Below, one piece after another: positions 51,552 through 61,838 of a stretch of DNA of 64,000 bases. The translations under genes and the position numbers were made by a program. Source of the DNA: Megaustenia siamemsis (Eukaryota; Mollusca; Gastropoda; Stylommatophora; Ariophantidae); the NCBI GenBank assembly GCA_032433765.1, contig JAVIAB010000051.1:80864847-80928846 (forward strand), given 5' to 3'. Below the pieces are notes generated by a model, which did no database searches, was not told the DNA's origin, and was given only the letters and a program-made list of their open reading frames with translations. How positions within the stretch are numbered: the first letter of the stretch is position 1; each line of letters opens with the position of its first letter.

Positions 51552-52587
51552 GTAGTCATTACTTTGACCCTAGTCGTCCAGGGGCGTATAGTGGTGCAAC
51601 GGCCCTGCAACGTAAAACCAAACTAGGACTTAAAGAGAGCAATCTGTGGTTGAGTCATCAGAATGCATATACCCTTCATAAACCAATTCGTGGCAGATTT
51701 GAAAGGCGTCCCTTTATAACCAGTGGACCCCAACAGCAATATCAGGCAGACCTAGTTGATTTGAGACATTTGAAAAAACGCAACGAAGGGTATTCCTATT
51801 AGTTTTCTTGCGTGGACGTTTTGAGTAAATTCGCGTGGTCTGTACCGATACGAACCAAAACGGGGAAACCCTTAATGGAAGCCGTCGGTAAGATATTTCT
51901 TGATGGGAAACCCGCCAGTTTTCACACCGATAAAGGGTCAGAGTTTCTGAACAGAACATTTCAGAAATTCCTCGCTGACAACAACGTTCACTTTTTCACT
52001 ACACAGAACGAAGATATTATGGCTGCCGTGGTGGAACGCTTTAATAGGACCTGAACAACGGATGTGGCGATATTTCACGAAATCCAATCAATTGTCTTAT
52101 GTCCGAGTTCTACCCGCCCTACTTCGAAGCTATAATCATTCGTATCACAGAAGTATAAAAATTGCACCGGTCGACATCAGCACAGCCAATCAAGAACAGG
52201 CGTGGAACACGTTGTAAGGTAAAAAACGCAGCTTTATGTTTGAAAGACCCCCGTATAAGGTCAGTGATCGAGTTAGACTGGTCCTGGGCAGAGCCAATTT
52301 TAAAAAGGGTTATGCCCCGGCTTGGACGGAGGAACTGTTTTCTATCAGTCGAGTAAATTAAACAAACCCCGTTACATATGTGTTGAAAGACGATTAGGGC
52401 TACGAGATAGAGGGGTCATTCTACACACCAGAAATTCAAAAAGTTGGAGACAAGCACGAGTACAGTATCGAGAGTATCATAACCGAGCGTCGCACATCAT
52501 TTGGCCGAAAAGAGAGTTTGGTCAAGTGGTTTGGGTACGATTCCTCATTCAACAGTTGGATACTGATCTAGGACATTATCAGATACA
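51527..52587 (+). pseudogene. Polinton rve-type integrase with chromodomain-like tail
   Basis: N-terminal region: GTVEKILSSHYFDPSRPGAY, then LWLSHQNAYTLHKPIR. Catalytic core: first Asp in QYQADLVDLR (about 51742-51771), second Asp in SFHTDKGSEFLNR (about 51918-51956), and Glu in AAVVERFNRT (about 52021-52053). Tail: RSFMFERPPYKVSDRVRL, KGYAPAWTEELFS and KESLVKWFGYDSSFNSWI, the last being chromodomain-like. About 350 residues, normal for the family, which inserts element DNA into host chromosomes. Breaks: TAG at 51800-51802, a frameshift near 52050, further stops near 52215 and 52355, and TAG at 52569-52571. Start taken at the ATG at 51527, which overlaps the upstream gene. Confidence 0.9.
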
Positions 52588-52689
52588 AAAACTAGAGATG
52601 AGAGAAGAAGAAGAAGCAGAAGAAGAGGAAACTTTTGGAGAGCCTATTTTGCAAGCCGTAAACTCGGGAGTGAGGAGAGTGAGCGAACC

Positions 52690-52902
52690 ATGCTGTGGTA
52701 GGTGTTTGGAAAACTATCCCCCCGCTTAGAGCTTGTCTTTATTTGTCAAGTGGTTGCTATATATGCCATTGTCGCGGTCTCATTGTTCAATCTGACCACC
52801 GAAAAGCCAGACGCAAAGGACGGAAAACTGTAGATAGCCCTACTGAGCAGCTGTTTGGGTTATATGCTACCGAATCCAAAGTTGGAGAGGAGACGGTGAA
52901 AC
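52690..52902 (+). pseudogene. Polinton small membrane protein
   Basis: A frame from the ATG at 52690 has a central hydrophobic span, LVFICQVVAIYAIVAVSLFN, then a polar stretch and IALLSSCLGYMLPNPKLE. This layout, with its S-S-C-(L/I)-G-Y-x-L-P-(N/S)-P end, is familiar from small membrane proteins of metazoan Polintons. Two in-frame TAG codons (fourth codon; and just before IALLSS) interrupt it. Role unknown. Confidence 0.62.
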
Positions 52903-52909
52903 AGGTAAG

Positions 52910-53712
52910 ATGAGTTTTTATGTCACCCTACTCAGCAATGCATTTATGGTTTTTTTTTTAAGGATAATAACCCCGGCCACTTTTTCGTTAAACTCCCTCA
53001 GACCATTGACATATCGATGCAGTATGAGATCGCACTGGTGGAAATGCAGTTTCCGCTTAATTTTTTTAATGTAATAGAGGGTGATGTCTGGATTCGTTCC
53101 GAACATCTCACTAACAATGAAATTTGCGGCGTTAGATCTCACTTCACCTTGACCCTGGCACCGGGGTTATACAAAATACCCGATGCTTTTATTGACGCGT
53201 TGAATGCGTTGCTAATAAAAGAGGAGGAGGAAGTCGAGCGCGGGTGTAAAAGCGACAAAAATGAGATTCCTTTACGCAAAGGAGGTGAATAAAGCCATCT
53301 TGAAACTCTAAGAAAAAAGTGTCAGCGTTACCATAAGCGAAACTTTGAAAAACATGTTAGCCTTCCCCACGACCTGCATAACAGACGCAGCTCCCGATAT
53401 CTACAGCGTGGGCGCAATGGACTTGGAAAGTGTTGCGAAAAATGTCTCCTTCTAATGCGATCTCGTTTCACCCAGACCGGTCGGGGATGTGATGGTTCCT
53501 CTCCTCAGGAGCGTGCCTGTTCTCAACAGAAACCACACCGTGGTGTTTCAGATCTACGACAAGCCTCACTACGTCCCCCTGAGTAGATTTTCTTTCGACA
53601 CCGTGGAAATCTTTTTTGCCAACGAACATGGAAAAAACCATCCTATTCACTAGCGGGACGTCCGTGCTAACGGTACACTTTCGAGTGAAGAAACATCTCG
53701 ATCTGATATAAT
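52910..53712 (+). pseudogene. Polinton penton/minor-capsid-like protein
   Basis: Starts MSFYVTLLSN. Subsequent blocks in changing frames: QYEIALVEMQFPLNFFNVIE (about 53020-53080), HFTLTLAPGLYKIPDAFIDA (about 53140-53200), HTVVFQIYDKPHYVPLSRFS (about 53538-53600) and TSGTSVLTVHFRVKKHLDL ending at TAA 53710-53712. A start of the form FY(V/L)TLxSN, an EVxLxEMxFP-type block and an LHFR-type end are what I recall for the single-jelly-roll minor capsid protein of Polintons. At least four frameshifts. Its stop overlaps the next start (TAATG). Confidence 0.7.
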
Positions 53713-54211
53713 GGTGAGACACACACCCCTTCATCTCGATGTTGAGTTATACGAAGATTTTTTTCCTGCTGTCAGGCGGGTGATGTAATGCCCGTGTTTA
53801 TAGGAGGTCGAAATCAGAGCGGTCAAGAAATCCCTAGTTTCTTTGGGGGAATCGGGAGGGCTTTTTTACCCTGGTTAAAGACAGGGGGTAAAGCCTTGCT
53901 CAGAGAAACATTGGGGAGCAGTCTGCAGGTCGCACAGGACGCATTAGCCGGGAGATATGTCGGTGAAGCTTTCAAAGAACGAGCTAAGGAGACCGGTCAG
54001 CGGTTGATACACGGGTCGTAGACCATCTGAGGACAGCCAATCAGGAAGTGCTTTACGACGACGACAAAGCAGAAAGCGAGTTATGAAGGTACCTCCACCA
54101 GGAGAACCAGTTACGAAGAGGATAAAACCGACAGCTAGTCGGTTCCCCGTTCATTCGACGCACAACAAGAAGACGAGGGTGTCGGTGGCAAAGGATATTT
54201 TCTATGAATAA
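53712..54211 (+). pseudogene. Polinton basic virion-type protein
   Basis: ATG at 53712 overlaps the previous stop. N-terminus DVELYEDFF, a frameshift in a T-run near 53760, then open frame 53788-54021 with VFIGGRNQSGQEIPSFFGGI, GRAFLPWLKTGGKALLRETL and SSLQVAQDALAGRYVGEAFK, then another frame with GSALRRRQSRKRVMKVPPPG and a Lys/Arg-rich end to TAA at 54209-54211. The pattern of Gly-rich amphipathic helix followed by a basic tail is typical of a Polinton protein next to the major capsid gene and recalls adenoviral core or membrane-lytic proteins; no firm function. The stop overlaps the capsid start (TAATG). Confidence 0.62.
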
Positions 54212-55523
54212 TGTCTCTCATTCACCCCAAGTCGTGCTAATATCTTCACTCTGGTTTGGATTTATTTAGCGTTTCACCGACACAGACATCTCTAGACTGG
54301 CTAATTTATTGAAATTCGTCCGATTGCGATCTTATCGCATGGCACACCCATCCAGTTTTTCATTCCTAGAAACAGCGAGGAATATCTATATCTTTTCAAC
54401 ACATTTTTGCATCTGCAGGTCATGATCACCCTCCCCAACTGGGATAGTGTACCATCGGATTTCTGAGGTAGGGCCAGTCAACCATTATCTTCACAGTCTA
54501 TTTTCACAAGTCGACGTATTTCTATACGACGCGTTGGTTACACCATCGGAGAATACATATCCTTTTAGAGCAGTGTTTGAGGCTACGCTAAACTACGGGG
54601 AAGATGCGAAAACGGGATACTTGACGGCTGCTCTGTTCTACAAAAACACAGCGGGCCACCACTATAATATGAAAGAAAATGAGGGATTTAAAACACGGCG
54701 CAATTTGACTTCGGGTAGTAAAGAGGTTGAAATGACGGGTCGTTCGCACTCTGATGTCTTTGTGCAGGATCGTTACATGTTAAACAGAGTCGACGTGAAG
54801 ATCAAACTCACGCCCTCTAAGGATGTGTTCAACATCATTGCTCATGATAGGTATGTGGGTTATAAGAGTGTTATCACCTACGCCGCGCTAGTGGTCAGGA
54901 AATCCAAGCTAAACCCCGCGATTTCTCTGGCCCACGAAAAGGCTCTTTAAGGAGGAATCCTCGGTACCTGATCAAAAGGGATACAATCAAAACATTTTCC
55001 ATCGCTAGCGGAATGTTCTCCAACAGTAAAGACAATTTATTTTTGTCTCAAACACCAACCCGTATAATGATAGGTCTGATTATCGCCAGTGCCTTTAATG
55101 GTGTTATACCGCTAACCCGTTCAATTTTCAACACTTTGGTTTGACGTATATGAATCTGTGGTCGATGGGAGATGTATTTTCTGAAAGCCTCTAACTATGG
55201 ACTTTGAACAAAGTCAATACACGAGAGCCTTCTTTGGTACAAATCTGACCATTGGTCTGATTGGTAAAGACGCTGGGAATAAGATTGATTATCGAGAGTT
55301 CAAGGACGGATTTAGTCAATTTGGTTTTGACCTCTCCTCCAGCCTACTAGACGGGTCCCACTTTGAGCTAGCCACAAGCGGACCCTTTTCGATGGAGCTC
55401 AAGTTCACTCCCACAACTACTCCCCTACAAGTTATCGTCTACGCCGAGTTTGGACTCAGTACTCGAGATGTCCAAGATACGGCAGGTTCTAACAGACTTC
55501 GCCGTTTGGGAGAAAGAAAATGA
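54211..55523 (+). pseudogene. Polinton double-jelly-roll major capsid protein
   Basis: Starts MSLIHPKSC, then LHSGLDLFSVSPTQTSLDW, IRPIAILSHGTPIQFFIPRN, the long open piece 54447-54950 (HYLHSLFSQVDVFLYDALVT, TYPFRAVFEATLNYGEDAKT, VFVQDRYMLNRVDVKIKLTP), a KRDTIKTFSIASGMFS-type block (about 54975-55020), and the C-terminal piece 55197-55523 (FGFDLSSSLLDGSHFELATS, VIVYAEFGLS). This is the order of the family annotated as F54H12.2-like in animals, the Polinton major capsid protein. About 435 residues, near normal. One TAA near the start and at least four frameshifts. Its stop overlaps the protease start (ATGA at 55520-55523). Confidence 0.9.
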
Positions 55524-56019
55524 ACACGGATGAGATTTACAACCATTTGATGTCGGATATTTTCGTTCGACGTTGTTCCCTTGTAGTGTCCTTCTACGAA
55601 ACCACTTACTACCCAGCATCGACCCAACCGCGACTGCAGCCTTTGTCATAAACACCGACCCTGCCCACAAACCTGGTGAACATTGGGTGGCCCTCTTTTA
55701 TAACGGTCTCGTAGAATGTGAGTATTTCGAGTCCTTCTGTTTACCTCACAGACACATGGATATTTTAAACTTTATGGAGCGGAATTCACATGGTCCATTC
55801 ATCTACAACCCTCGGGTGTTGCAAGATTTATTTAGCAACACGTGTGGACTATATTGTGTTTATTATATACTTTTTAAGTGTCGTGGCGTGAAGCTTAACA
55901 TAATTATCATGCTCTTTCGTCGAGACAACACATATTAACAACCGTATAATTCATCGTTTGTTCACCCCGTCGATATTTCGGCTTTGGGGAGCCCTTGGAT
56001 GCCCAAATTCATCAACCGG
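55520..56019 (+). pseudogene. Polinton adenain-like cysteine protease
   Basis: Starts MNTDEIYNHLMSDIFVRRC at 55520, frame shifts near 55575, then open to 55938. Catalytic-type residues visible: His in GEHWVALFYNG, an acidic residue in ECEYFESFCLP, and Cys in SNTCGLYCVYYIL. This matches the adenovirus protease/Ulp1-like fold used by Polintons to mature capsid proteins. A second frameshift near 55925 leads to NNRIIHRLF, the usual end. About 165 residues, normal is 150-200. Last gene before the right inverted repeat. Confidence 0.87.
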
Positions 56020-56023
56020 ACAG

Positions 56024-56068
<45 letters not shown>
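56005..56068. repeat. Duplicated inverted-repeat-edge sequence and (TA)n
   Basis: aaattcatcaaccggacagt at 56005-56024 is repeated exactly at 56135-56154 inside the right inverted repeat. The first copy runs into about 20 TA units (56025-56068). Confidence 0.9.
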
Positions 56069-56072
<4 letters not shown>

Positions 56073-56959
56073 ACATTTAGCACAGACAGTAACGCCACAA
56101 CAGGAGGGAGAAAGCCCAGACGGTTAAAATTAATAAATTCATCAACCGGACAGTAATATATTTTCAAATATCTGTTCTCTGCTGTATTAATAAAAAAAGC
56201 TGTGAAATTAAATATAGAAAGTAATTGTTATATTTGACTTGTTTTAACTTGAACGTGAAGAGAGAGAGAGAGAGAGAGAGACTACATGTGGGTGGTCATG
56301 GTGATGATGATAAGACGAACAATCAAAATGGAAAACACCCATTTTCTCCATTTTTGAAAGCATCACAATCAACACGTTATTTAATTCTCGGTAGCCTAGT
56401 TGGGAAAACCACTCGACTGGACTATCGATGTTCGGACAACCCGTGTTCGATTTCCGCTGGGAGCATCGTGAATTGTACTCGTGTTTAGAAAAAAATACCC
56501 CCACGGTCGACCCAGCCGTTGGCAGAAATGGGTACCCGGGTATTACCCTGGAAAGGTAAGGAATGTCACCTCGCATCTGAGTTTCGATGCTTGAGGCGAC
56601 ACTATACAGAAATCTCCGAACATTTCTGGATAGGCTCCCGAGCACATATGGGTGGATACTCGCGTGCTAAGACGCCGGTTCAAGTCTCGTACTTTACCTT
56701 TACCTTTACGTTATTTAAATTTTCACACCTGGTCTTATGGATATCAGCACACAGATACCTTAAGGGATACTACTCAATCAAACTTACACCCTAGATAACC
56801 ACTGAATCAGGCACTCCTTTCCTCAAAATATAAACACATGATACACAACATATTCACACCTGCAATACCGCTTTCCCCAAGTTTTAGAACCGCGACACGC
56901 TAATAGATTTGAAAAGTAAACATTCTGCCTTATAGCACGTCGGTCGTCACCCCGGTGGT
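56069..56959 (-). repeat. Right terminal inverted repeat of the Polinton (interrupted by SINE2)
   Basis: Inverse of 47806-48373. The 323-bp SINE2 plus one copy of its 11-bp target duplication accounts for the extra length. Outer edge: ggtcgtcaccccggtggt near 56942-56959. Confidence 0.93.
56385..56707 (+). mobile_element. SINE2, complete tRNA-derived copy with 11-bp target duplication
   Basis: ACGTTATTTAA at 56374-56384 and 56708-56718 flanks it exactly. The head reads ggtagcctagttgggaaaac (A-box region) with cccgtgttcgatttccgctg (B box). A second B-box-like site, cgccggttcaagtctcg, lies near the 3' end, followed by a (ctttac)n tail. The only other copy seen is 41541-41870, reversed. Because the left inverted repeat lacks it, it entered after the Polinton. 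Confidence 0.92.
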
Positions 56960-58329
56960 GGTCGGCCAACGGCCTATTTTGTTGTGTTCATTTTCTGTTA
57001 AGCTGTCACCACTCCGTGTACATCACACCCCACCACTGGCTCCTTGCTACCAACTTTACCATAGCCCTGCAATTAGTTGCCTGTTCCCTCAAGAACCTGC
57101 GATGGAAGCTTACTTACTGTATAAAGTGTTCTACTTTCTCGTCTGTGGGAACTCATATGGAGAGAAACTGTTCTTTTTGAGGCTGATCTGAACGATAAGA
57201 TCGTTCATTCTTAGAAGAATCTTAAACTACAATGGAATGTATTGCAGACAACGATGTCTAAAATCCTCAACATGAGAGAACAACGATGAAGAGAATGAAG
57301 AAAATGAATAAGTTTATTTGTAAAACCTGTCTGTTTTAATAAAAATTAAATTAATTTAAATTCAATTTAATATGGGCGAGCCACAAAAGCTATTCCGCAG
57401 AAAAGCAATTTATTACTTCATTTCATCAAGTTTTTAAAAAAATAATTACTTTATATACAATTTTTTAATGTCTGTTATGTAATATTTTAGTATATTTTCC
57501 GAAAGTATTCTGAATGCACGTTCACGTATTGTGAAGAAAATTCGGAAATTACAAATGACTGTTTTTACAGTTATGGATGTCAATTACAATAATGGCCTCT
57601 TCCATTCCGTAGGACGGCTGTATCGCTCGTAAGTGAAGCTAGCGTCACATTCGCTCAACATTTGGCCGTTCAATTTCCTTTGCAAATATGCAGGGTATCC
57701 ACAAAGTCAAATGCTAAATGGAAAGTTTTTATTTGTTTAGTGGTTTGTTTTTTTTCGGAGGGGCTGCTATTTTATTTTTAGATTGCGGCTGTCTCTATAG
57801 TACTACACGTATCACCTTTTGAATAACTAACTTCAAATAAAGTGTGTTATTTCCCTTGTCTGTAAAGATTAAATTAAAAACAGTTGTAATTACGGAATTA
57901 TTTTATTACTCACTGTTGTGGTCTGCCACGGGTAAGTTTTTATTTCATTATTATATTTTTTTTCTTTTGGGGGCTGGAGGATTAGCGTCGCGGATAGGAC
58001 CAGAGAATAAAGGCTGCATGCCATGAACATTCGCTACGATGTGTTCGGGTCTGAGATTTTATTTCATCACCGATAGAAAATAACATTTGACCCTACCGAG
58101 ATTTTAATCCATGCTCTCTAGGTTTGGAGTACCACAAGTTACCTATTCGGTCATCTGTTTCACAGATTAATATCGTTCCCTAATTATTTAAAATCAAATT
58201 ATTTTGTTTGTGGTATGATCTGATGTATCTTAGAAGGAAAAACTCGTGTGCACTATTTATTTCTAAATAGAACTTGTAAATGCAATTTAAAATAAAATGT
58301 TGCCCAGCATGTAAATATTGGGACTAATG
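56960..58329. other. Unassigned AT-rich sequence right of the Polinton
   Basis: No gene recognised. Around 57990-58050, ggataggaccagagaataaa resembles 15853-15875, an undefined dispersed repeat. Confidence 0.4.
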
Positions 58330-58730
58330 AATAATTTGACCAGAAAAGAGAACAGAAGATTGAGGCCTTTGAAATGTGGATTTACAGAAGAATATGTAGA
58401 ATTGGATGGAAAGAAAAGAAAACAAACGAGGAAGTTTTAGGACTACTAAGGGTGAAAAAAGAACTACTAAACACAATTAGAGCAAGACAAATGAAATTTT
58501 TTGGTCATGTTAAAAGACACAACAGTCTAATAAAAGTCTAATAAAAGTAATATTAGAGGGGAAAATACAAGGTAAAAGAGACAAAGGCAGACCAAGACTA
58601 ACATAGACGAGTAACATCAAAAGATGGACAAATCAGCTTATGACAATCTGCACCATCAAAGCAAAAGACAGAGTGGAATGGCGGTCCATGGTGGCCACAG
58701 GTAGAGTTGTATGATGTGATATTGTTCTAA
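58330..58730 (+). pseudogene. LINE ORF2 C-terminal fragment
   Basis: Frame-shifted pieces on +: an RLRPLKCGFTEEYVELDGKK-like block (the E-M-W-x-x-R-R equivalent), ELLNTIRARQMKFFGHVKRH (about 58461-58520), GRPRLT.TSNIKRWTNQLM (about 58590-58640) and KDRVEWRSMVATGRV (about 58660-58705). It includes a short direct duplication, aaaagtctaat (58526-58547). Related to 47290-47480 and 5575-5715. Confidence 0.68.
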
Positions 58731-59574
58731 AAGCTTGCGTCAAGCGGCATTTAATATTATGAGCACAAACACAGCTAACTGTGACCATATATGTATGTGT
58801 TGCAGATGCATAATTTCTGTACACTTTTTCAACTGTTTGCTTATCTTTGCGGATACCTTGAACATATATCCGGGCTATAATAACTGGCTCGTATCGACAT
58901 CCGCTAATTGCATGTAATCGCCCGCGGTATTATCAGACTACCATGTTTTGCTTAGCCCAATCATTCTGAATATTTCCTTTCTGTCGGTTCTGAGTTTACA
59001 AAAACGTATTGGAAAAATGAACCCCATTAGTTTCAATGGTTCTGAGACAAATTCTCCTGGGTACCAGTGAAACGGAGAACAGCAAGCATCGACAGTGTAT
59101 GAACCATTATTCCAGCCCTAATGGACTGTAATGCATTGGTCGTCAATGGAACAAAAACGCGACGGAAGACACGTAATTGATAGATAAACTAACATTCAAC
59201 ATCTGAAATATATTGTTGCTGTATACATCTTTCCCAGTTGCGTGAATCCTGCCATCTTGATTGCAGCGGGATGCCTCTTGGCTGGTTGCCTCTTTTCTCA
59301 GACAAAACTTCAGGCGAACGAAAGACAGATAGATTGCCTTTCTAAGGTTAATGTACATAACAAGAAGACGTCACACCGTTGACGTGTAGATAATAGGATG
59401 TTTATGTAAATATTTTTGTTTTCATAATCGTAAAATCTTGTAAGGGTGGTGTGATCAGTACTACACCAGGCCGCCATATTTAAATCTTCTACAAAACCTA
59501 CAACAGCCAACGAATTCATTTCGCGGTAAGAAAAATATAAGAGTCAGTTATTGCAGTTTCCTCATACTGAAACA
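58731..59574. other. Unassigned sequence
   Basis: No family recognised. Confidence 0.4.
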
Positions 59575-59820
59575 AAATTAAAGAAAGAACCGCGTCACGT
59601 TCCGAATGTGTTGTACAGGGAACCTAACGTTAATGCCCATTTGTTGTCCAGCATCAACAAATTGGGTAATATGGTCAGCATGATGTCAGTGCCATCTTAA
59701 CAGCCCCTCCCACTTCCAGATATCACCAAACAAACTTATAACTGGGCAAACCTACACGACTGGAATCTAACACCATCTCTTGTCCTCGGTTGACCAGTTC
59801 ACTAACCACTGCTCTACCAA
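59575..59820 (-). mobile_element. SINE1-related tRNA-derived element with a different body
   Basis: On the minus strand the head reads ggtagagcagtggttagtga (A-box region) then gtgttagattccagtcgtg (B-box-like), and it shares actggtc...gaggacaagaga with SINE1. The downstream body (gatggcactgacatcatgct, accatattaccc) differs except for one block. The end is cggttctttctttaatt. Probably a sister family with the same tRNA-derived head. Confidence 0.6.
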
Positions 59821-60474
59821 AGAAAGTAATTAAAAAGCACACGTCTGCAATTAAGTTTATGCAAATACGATGCTTGTGCCAACTTTTAGTTTTCTCCGTG
59901 ACATGCAACGCAATTGTTAACGACAGAGCATCACAATAGTCCTCTCTATTTATACCAGCCTGGAAAAAAAGTACCAACAACGAACAACCTTCTTGTCTCA
60001 AGACGCAAGGAATATAAGGAGTTACGTTTTAAATTAATATATACAATAACGATATACAATATGAAAGAACCTCCGGAGAGGATTACCAATGGTTAGTGAG
60101 ACACATCTAACCCACAGCAGAAGTCAACAGCTCCGAACATTATTGTTTATCACGAATGATGATTTGTTTTCTTCTCATTTCCCGATTTGCCTATATTACA
60201 AACAAACAATTATTGTCTTTTACAGATTCTTTCCTGCATCTCTTACAGTAGATCTGTACTAAACGTAGCATATTTATGTAAAGAGGGTCTGTGCTTTTGT
60301 TTATCCAACGACGATGCGGAAAGAGGAATCTGAGGCTTGGACAACACAGAATCTTCACACTTACCTGGAAAACACACCTTTAACCAGCTTGTGTAATGGG
60401 AAAGTCATCTCTTTATTGTGTTCAACACATCAATGTCATACTACTGCACATCGATTTATAACGTGATAGAAAGT
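59821..60474. other. Unassigned sequence
   Basis: Nothing recognised. Confidence 0.4.
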
Positions 60475-61225
60475 ATATTATTACAAGTTGTTTAGAGGAA
60501 ATTGTAGAAAGTAAAATATTACGTGGTAACATTAAATGTTTCAGTGACTAGAGAAAATTGTACCATAGGAAGTAGTATTATTTTGTGGAAACATTACATT
60601 TTTAAGTGATTAGAGGAAATTGTACCATAGAAAGTAATTGTATGTTGTGGAAACATTACATATTTCAGTGATTAGAGGAAATTGTACCATAGAAAGTAAT
60701 TGTATGTTGTGGAAACATTACATATTTCAGTGATTAGAGGAAATTGTACCATAGAAAGTAGTATTATTTTGTGGAAACATAAAATTTTTCAGTGATTAGA
60801 GGAAATTGTACAATAGAAAGTAATTGTATGTTGTGGAAACTTTAAATTTTTCAGTGATTAGAAGAAATTGTACCATAGAAAGTAGTATTATTTTGTGGAA
60901 ACATTAAATTGTTCAGTGGTTAGAGGAAATTGTACCATAGAAAGTAATTGTATGTTGTGGAAACATTAAATTTTTCAGTGATTAGAAGAAATTGTACCAT
61001 AGAAAGTAGTATTATTTTGTGGAAACATTAAATTTTTGAGTGATTAGAAGAAATTGTACCATAGAAAGTAGTATTATTTTGTGGAAACATTAAATTTTTC
61101 AGTGATTAGAAGAAATTGTACCATAGAAAGTAATATTATTTTGTGGAAACATTAAATTTTTGAGTGATTAGAAGAAATTGTACCATAGAAAGTAGTATTA
61201 TTTTGTGAAAACATTAAATATTTCA
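60475..61225. repeat. About 62-bp minisatellite, 12 units
   Basis: Unit landmarks are aggaaattgtaccatagaaa, gtaattgtatgttgtggaaa and cattaaatttttcagtgatt. Two unit types alternate: gtaattgtatgttgtgg and gtagtattattttgtgg. Confidence 0.95.
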
Positions 61226-61440
61226 GACTCAACAATCAAGGTCTCGGACATGAGTGGATACAACAAACATTAAATGTTTCAGACTCAACAATCAAGGTCT
61301 CCGAGTGGATACAACAAACATTAAATATTTCAGACTCAACAATCAAGGTCTCGGACATGAGTGGATACAACAAACATTAAATGTTTCAGACTCAACAATC
61401 AAGGTCTCCGAGTGGATACAACAAACATTAAAAACTCAAT
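61213..61440. repeat. Second tandem repeat continuing the 62-bp array, 4 units
   Basis: Units contain cattaaat(g/a)tttcagactc, aacaatcaaggtctc and gagtggatacaacaaa; alternate units carry or lack ggacat. The cattaaatatttcag part is shared with the preceding array, so one array grew out of the other. Confidence 0.92.
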
Positions 61441-61744
61441 GTGATATGCTGCCCAGGTCACATGGGACCAAGTCAGAAATGTATAGCTGATCAGCTAGTT
61501 TCTAATGCGCTAATGGTAGTAGGATAAAACGGCTACAAGCTGATGTATTTAAAGTCTTTATTTACTGCTTGTTTGAAATCGACACAGATAGTGAGGAAAG
61601 GGACACTTAAGACTGCAACAGTTTGGGATACAAAGTGGAATAAATTGAAACGACAAAGTGGAAGCCGTGCGAGATGTGTGCGCTGACTAATGGAGCCATC
61701 CGTGTGCAACATTTCGTCATCTGTTGAAAGCCATTGAGCATCGC
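61441..61744. other. Unassigned sequence
   Basis: Nothing recognised. Confidence 0.4.
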
Positions 61745-61773
61745 TTCCTCTTCTTCTTCTTCTACTTCTTTTG

Positions 61774-61832
<59 letters not shown>

Positions 61833-61838
61833 GCTTTC
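61745..61838. repeat. (TTC)n microsatellite, 3' tail of a reverse LINE
   Basis: Mostly ttc triplets with a few variants. Read on the minus strand it is (GAA)n directly after the LINE C end, so it most likely began as the LINE tail. Ser-, Leu- and Arg-rich ORFs here are artefacts. Confidence 0.9.

Larger units (their letters stand above)
47806..56959 (+). mobile_element. Polinton (Maverick)/adintovirus-like element, decayed
   Basis: Inverted repeats of about 565 bp bound a 9.15-kb unit holding virion genes and an rve integrase, the defining combination of Polintons. Gene order on +: ATPase, pX-like, conserved 144-aa protein, integrase, small membrane protein, penton-like, basic protein, major capsid, protease; a PC4-like ORF is on minus at the left. 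No protein-primed DNA polymerase B is visible, and the unit is short compared with the usual 15-20 kb, so the left arm is probably deleted. All genes but one carry stops or frameshifts. I could not find a convincing 6-bp target duplication; sequences just outside the repeats differ. Confidence 0.92.

Noticed and set aside
52322..52729. 135-codon frame ending in a Glu-rich tail, as a separate gene
   Set aside because: It overlaps the integrase tail in another frame; the Glu run is an agaagaag microsatellite.
47800..56966. 6-bp target duplication of the Polinton
   Set aside because: Bases outside the two repeat edges (aacatg on the left; ggtcgg on the right) do not match; the ends may be eroded.
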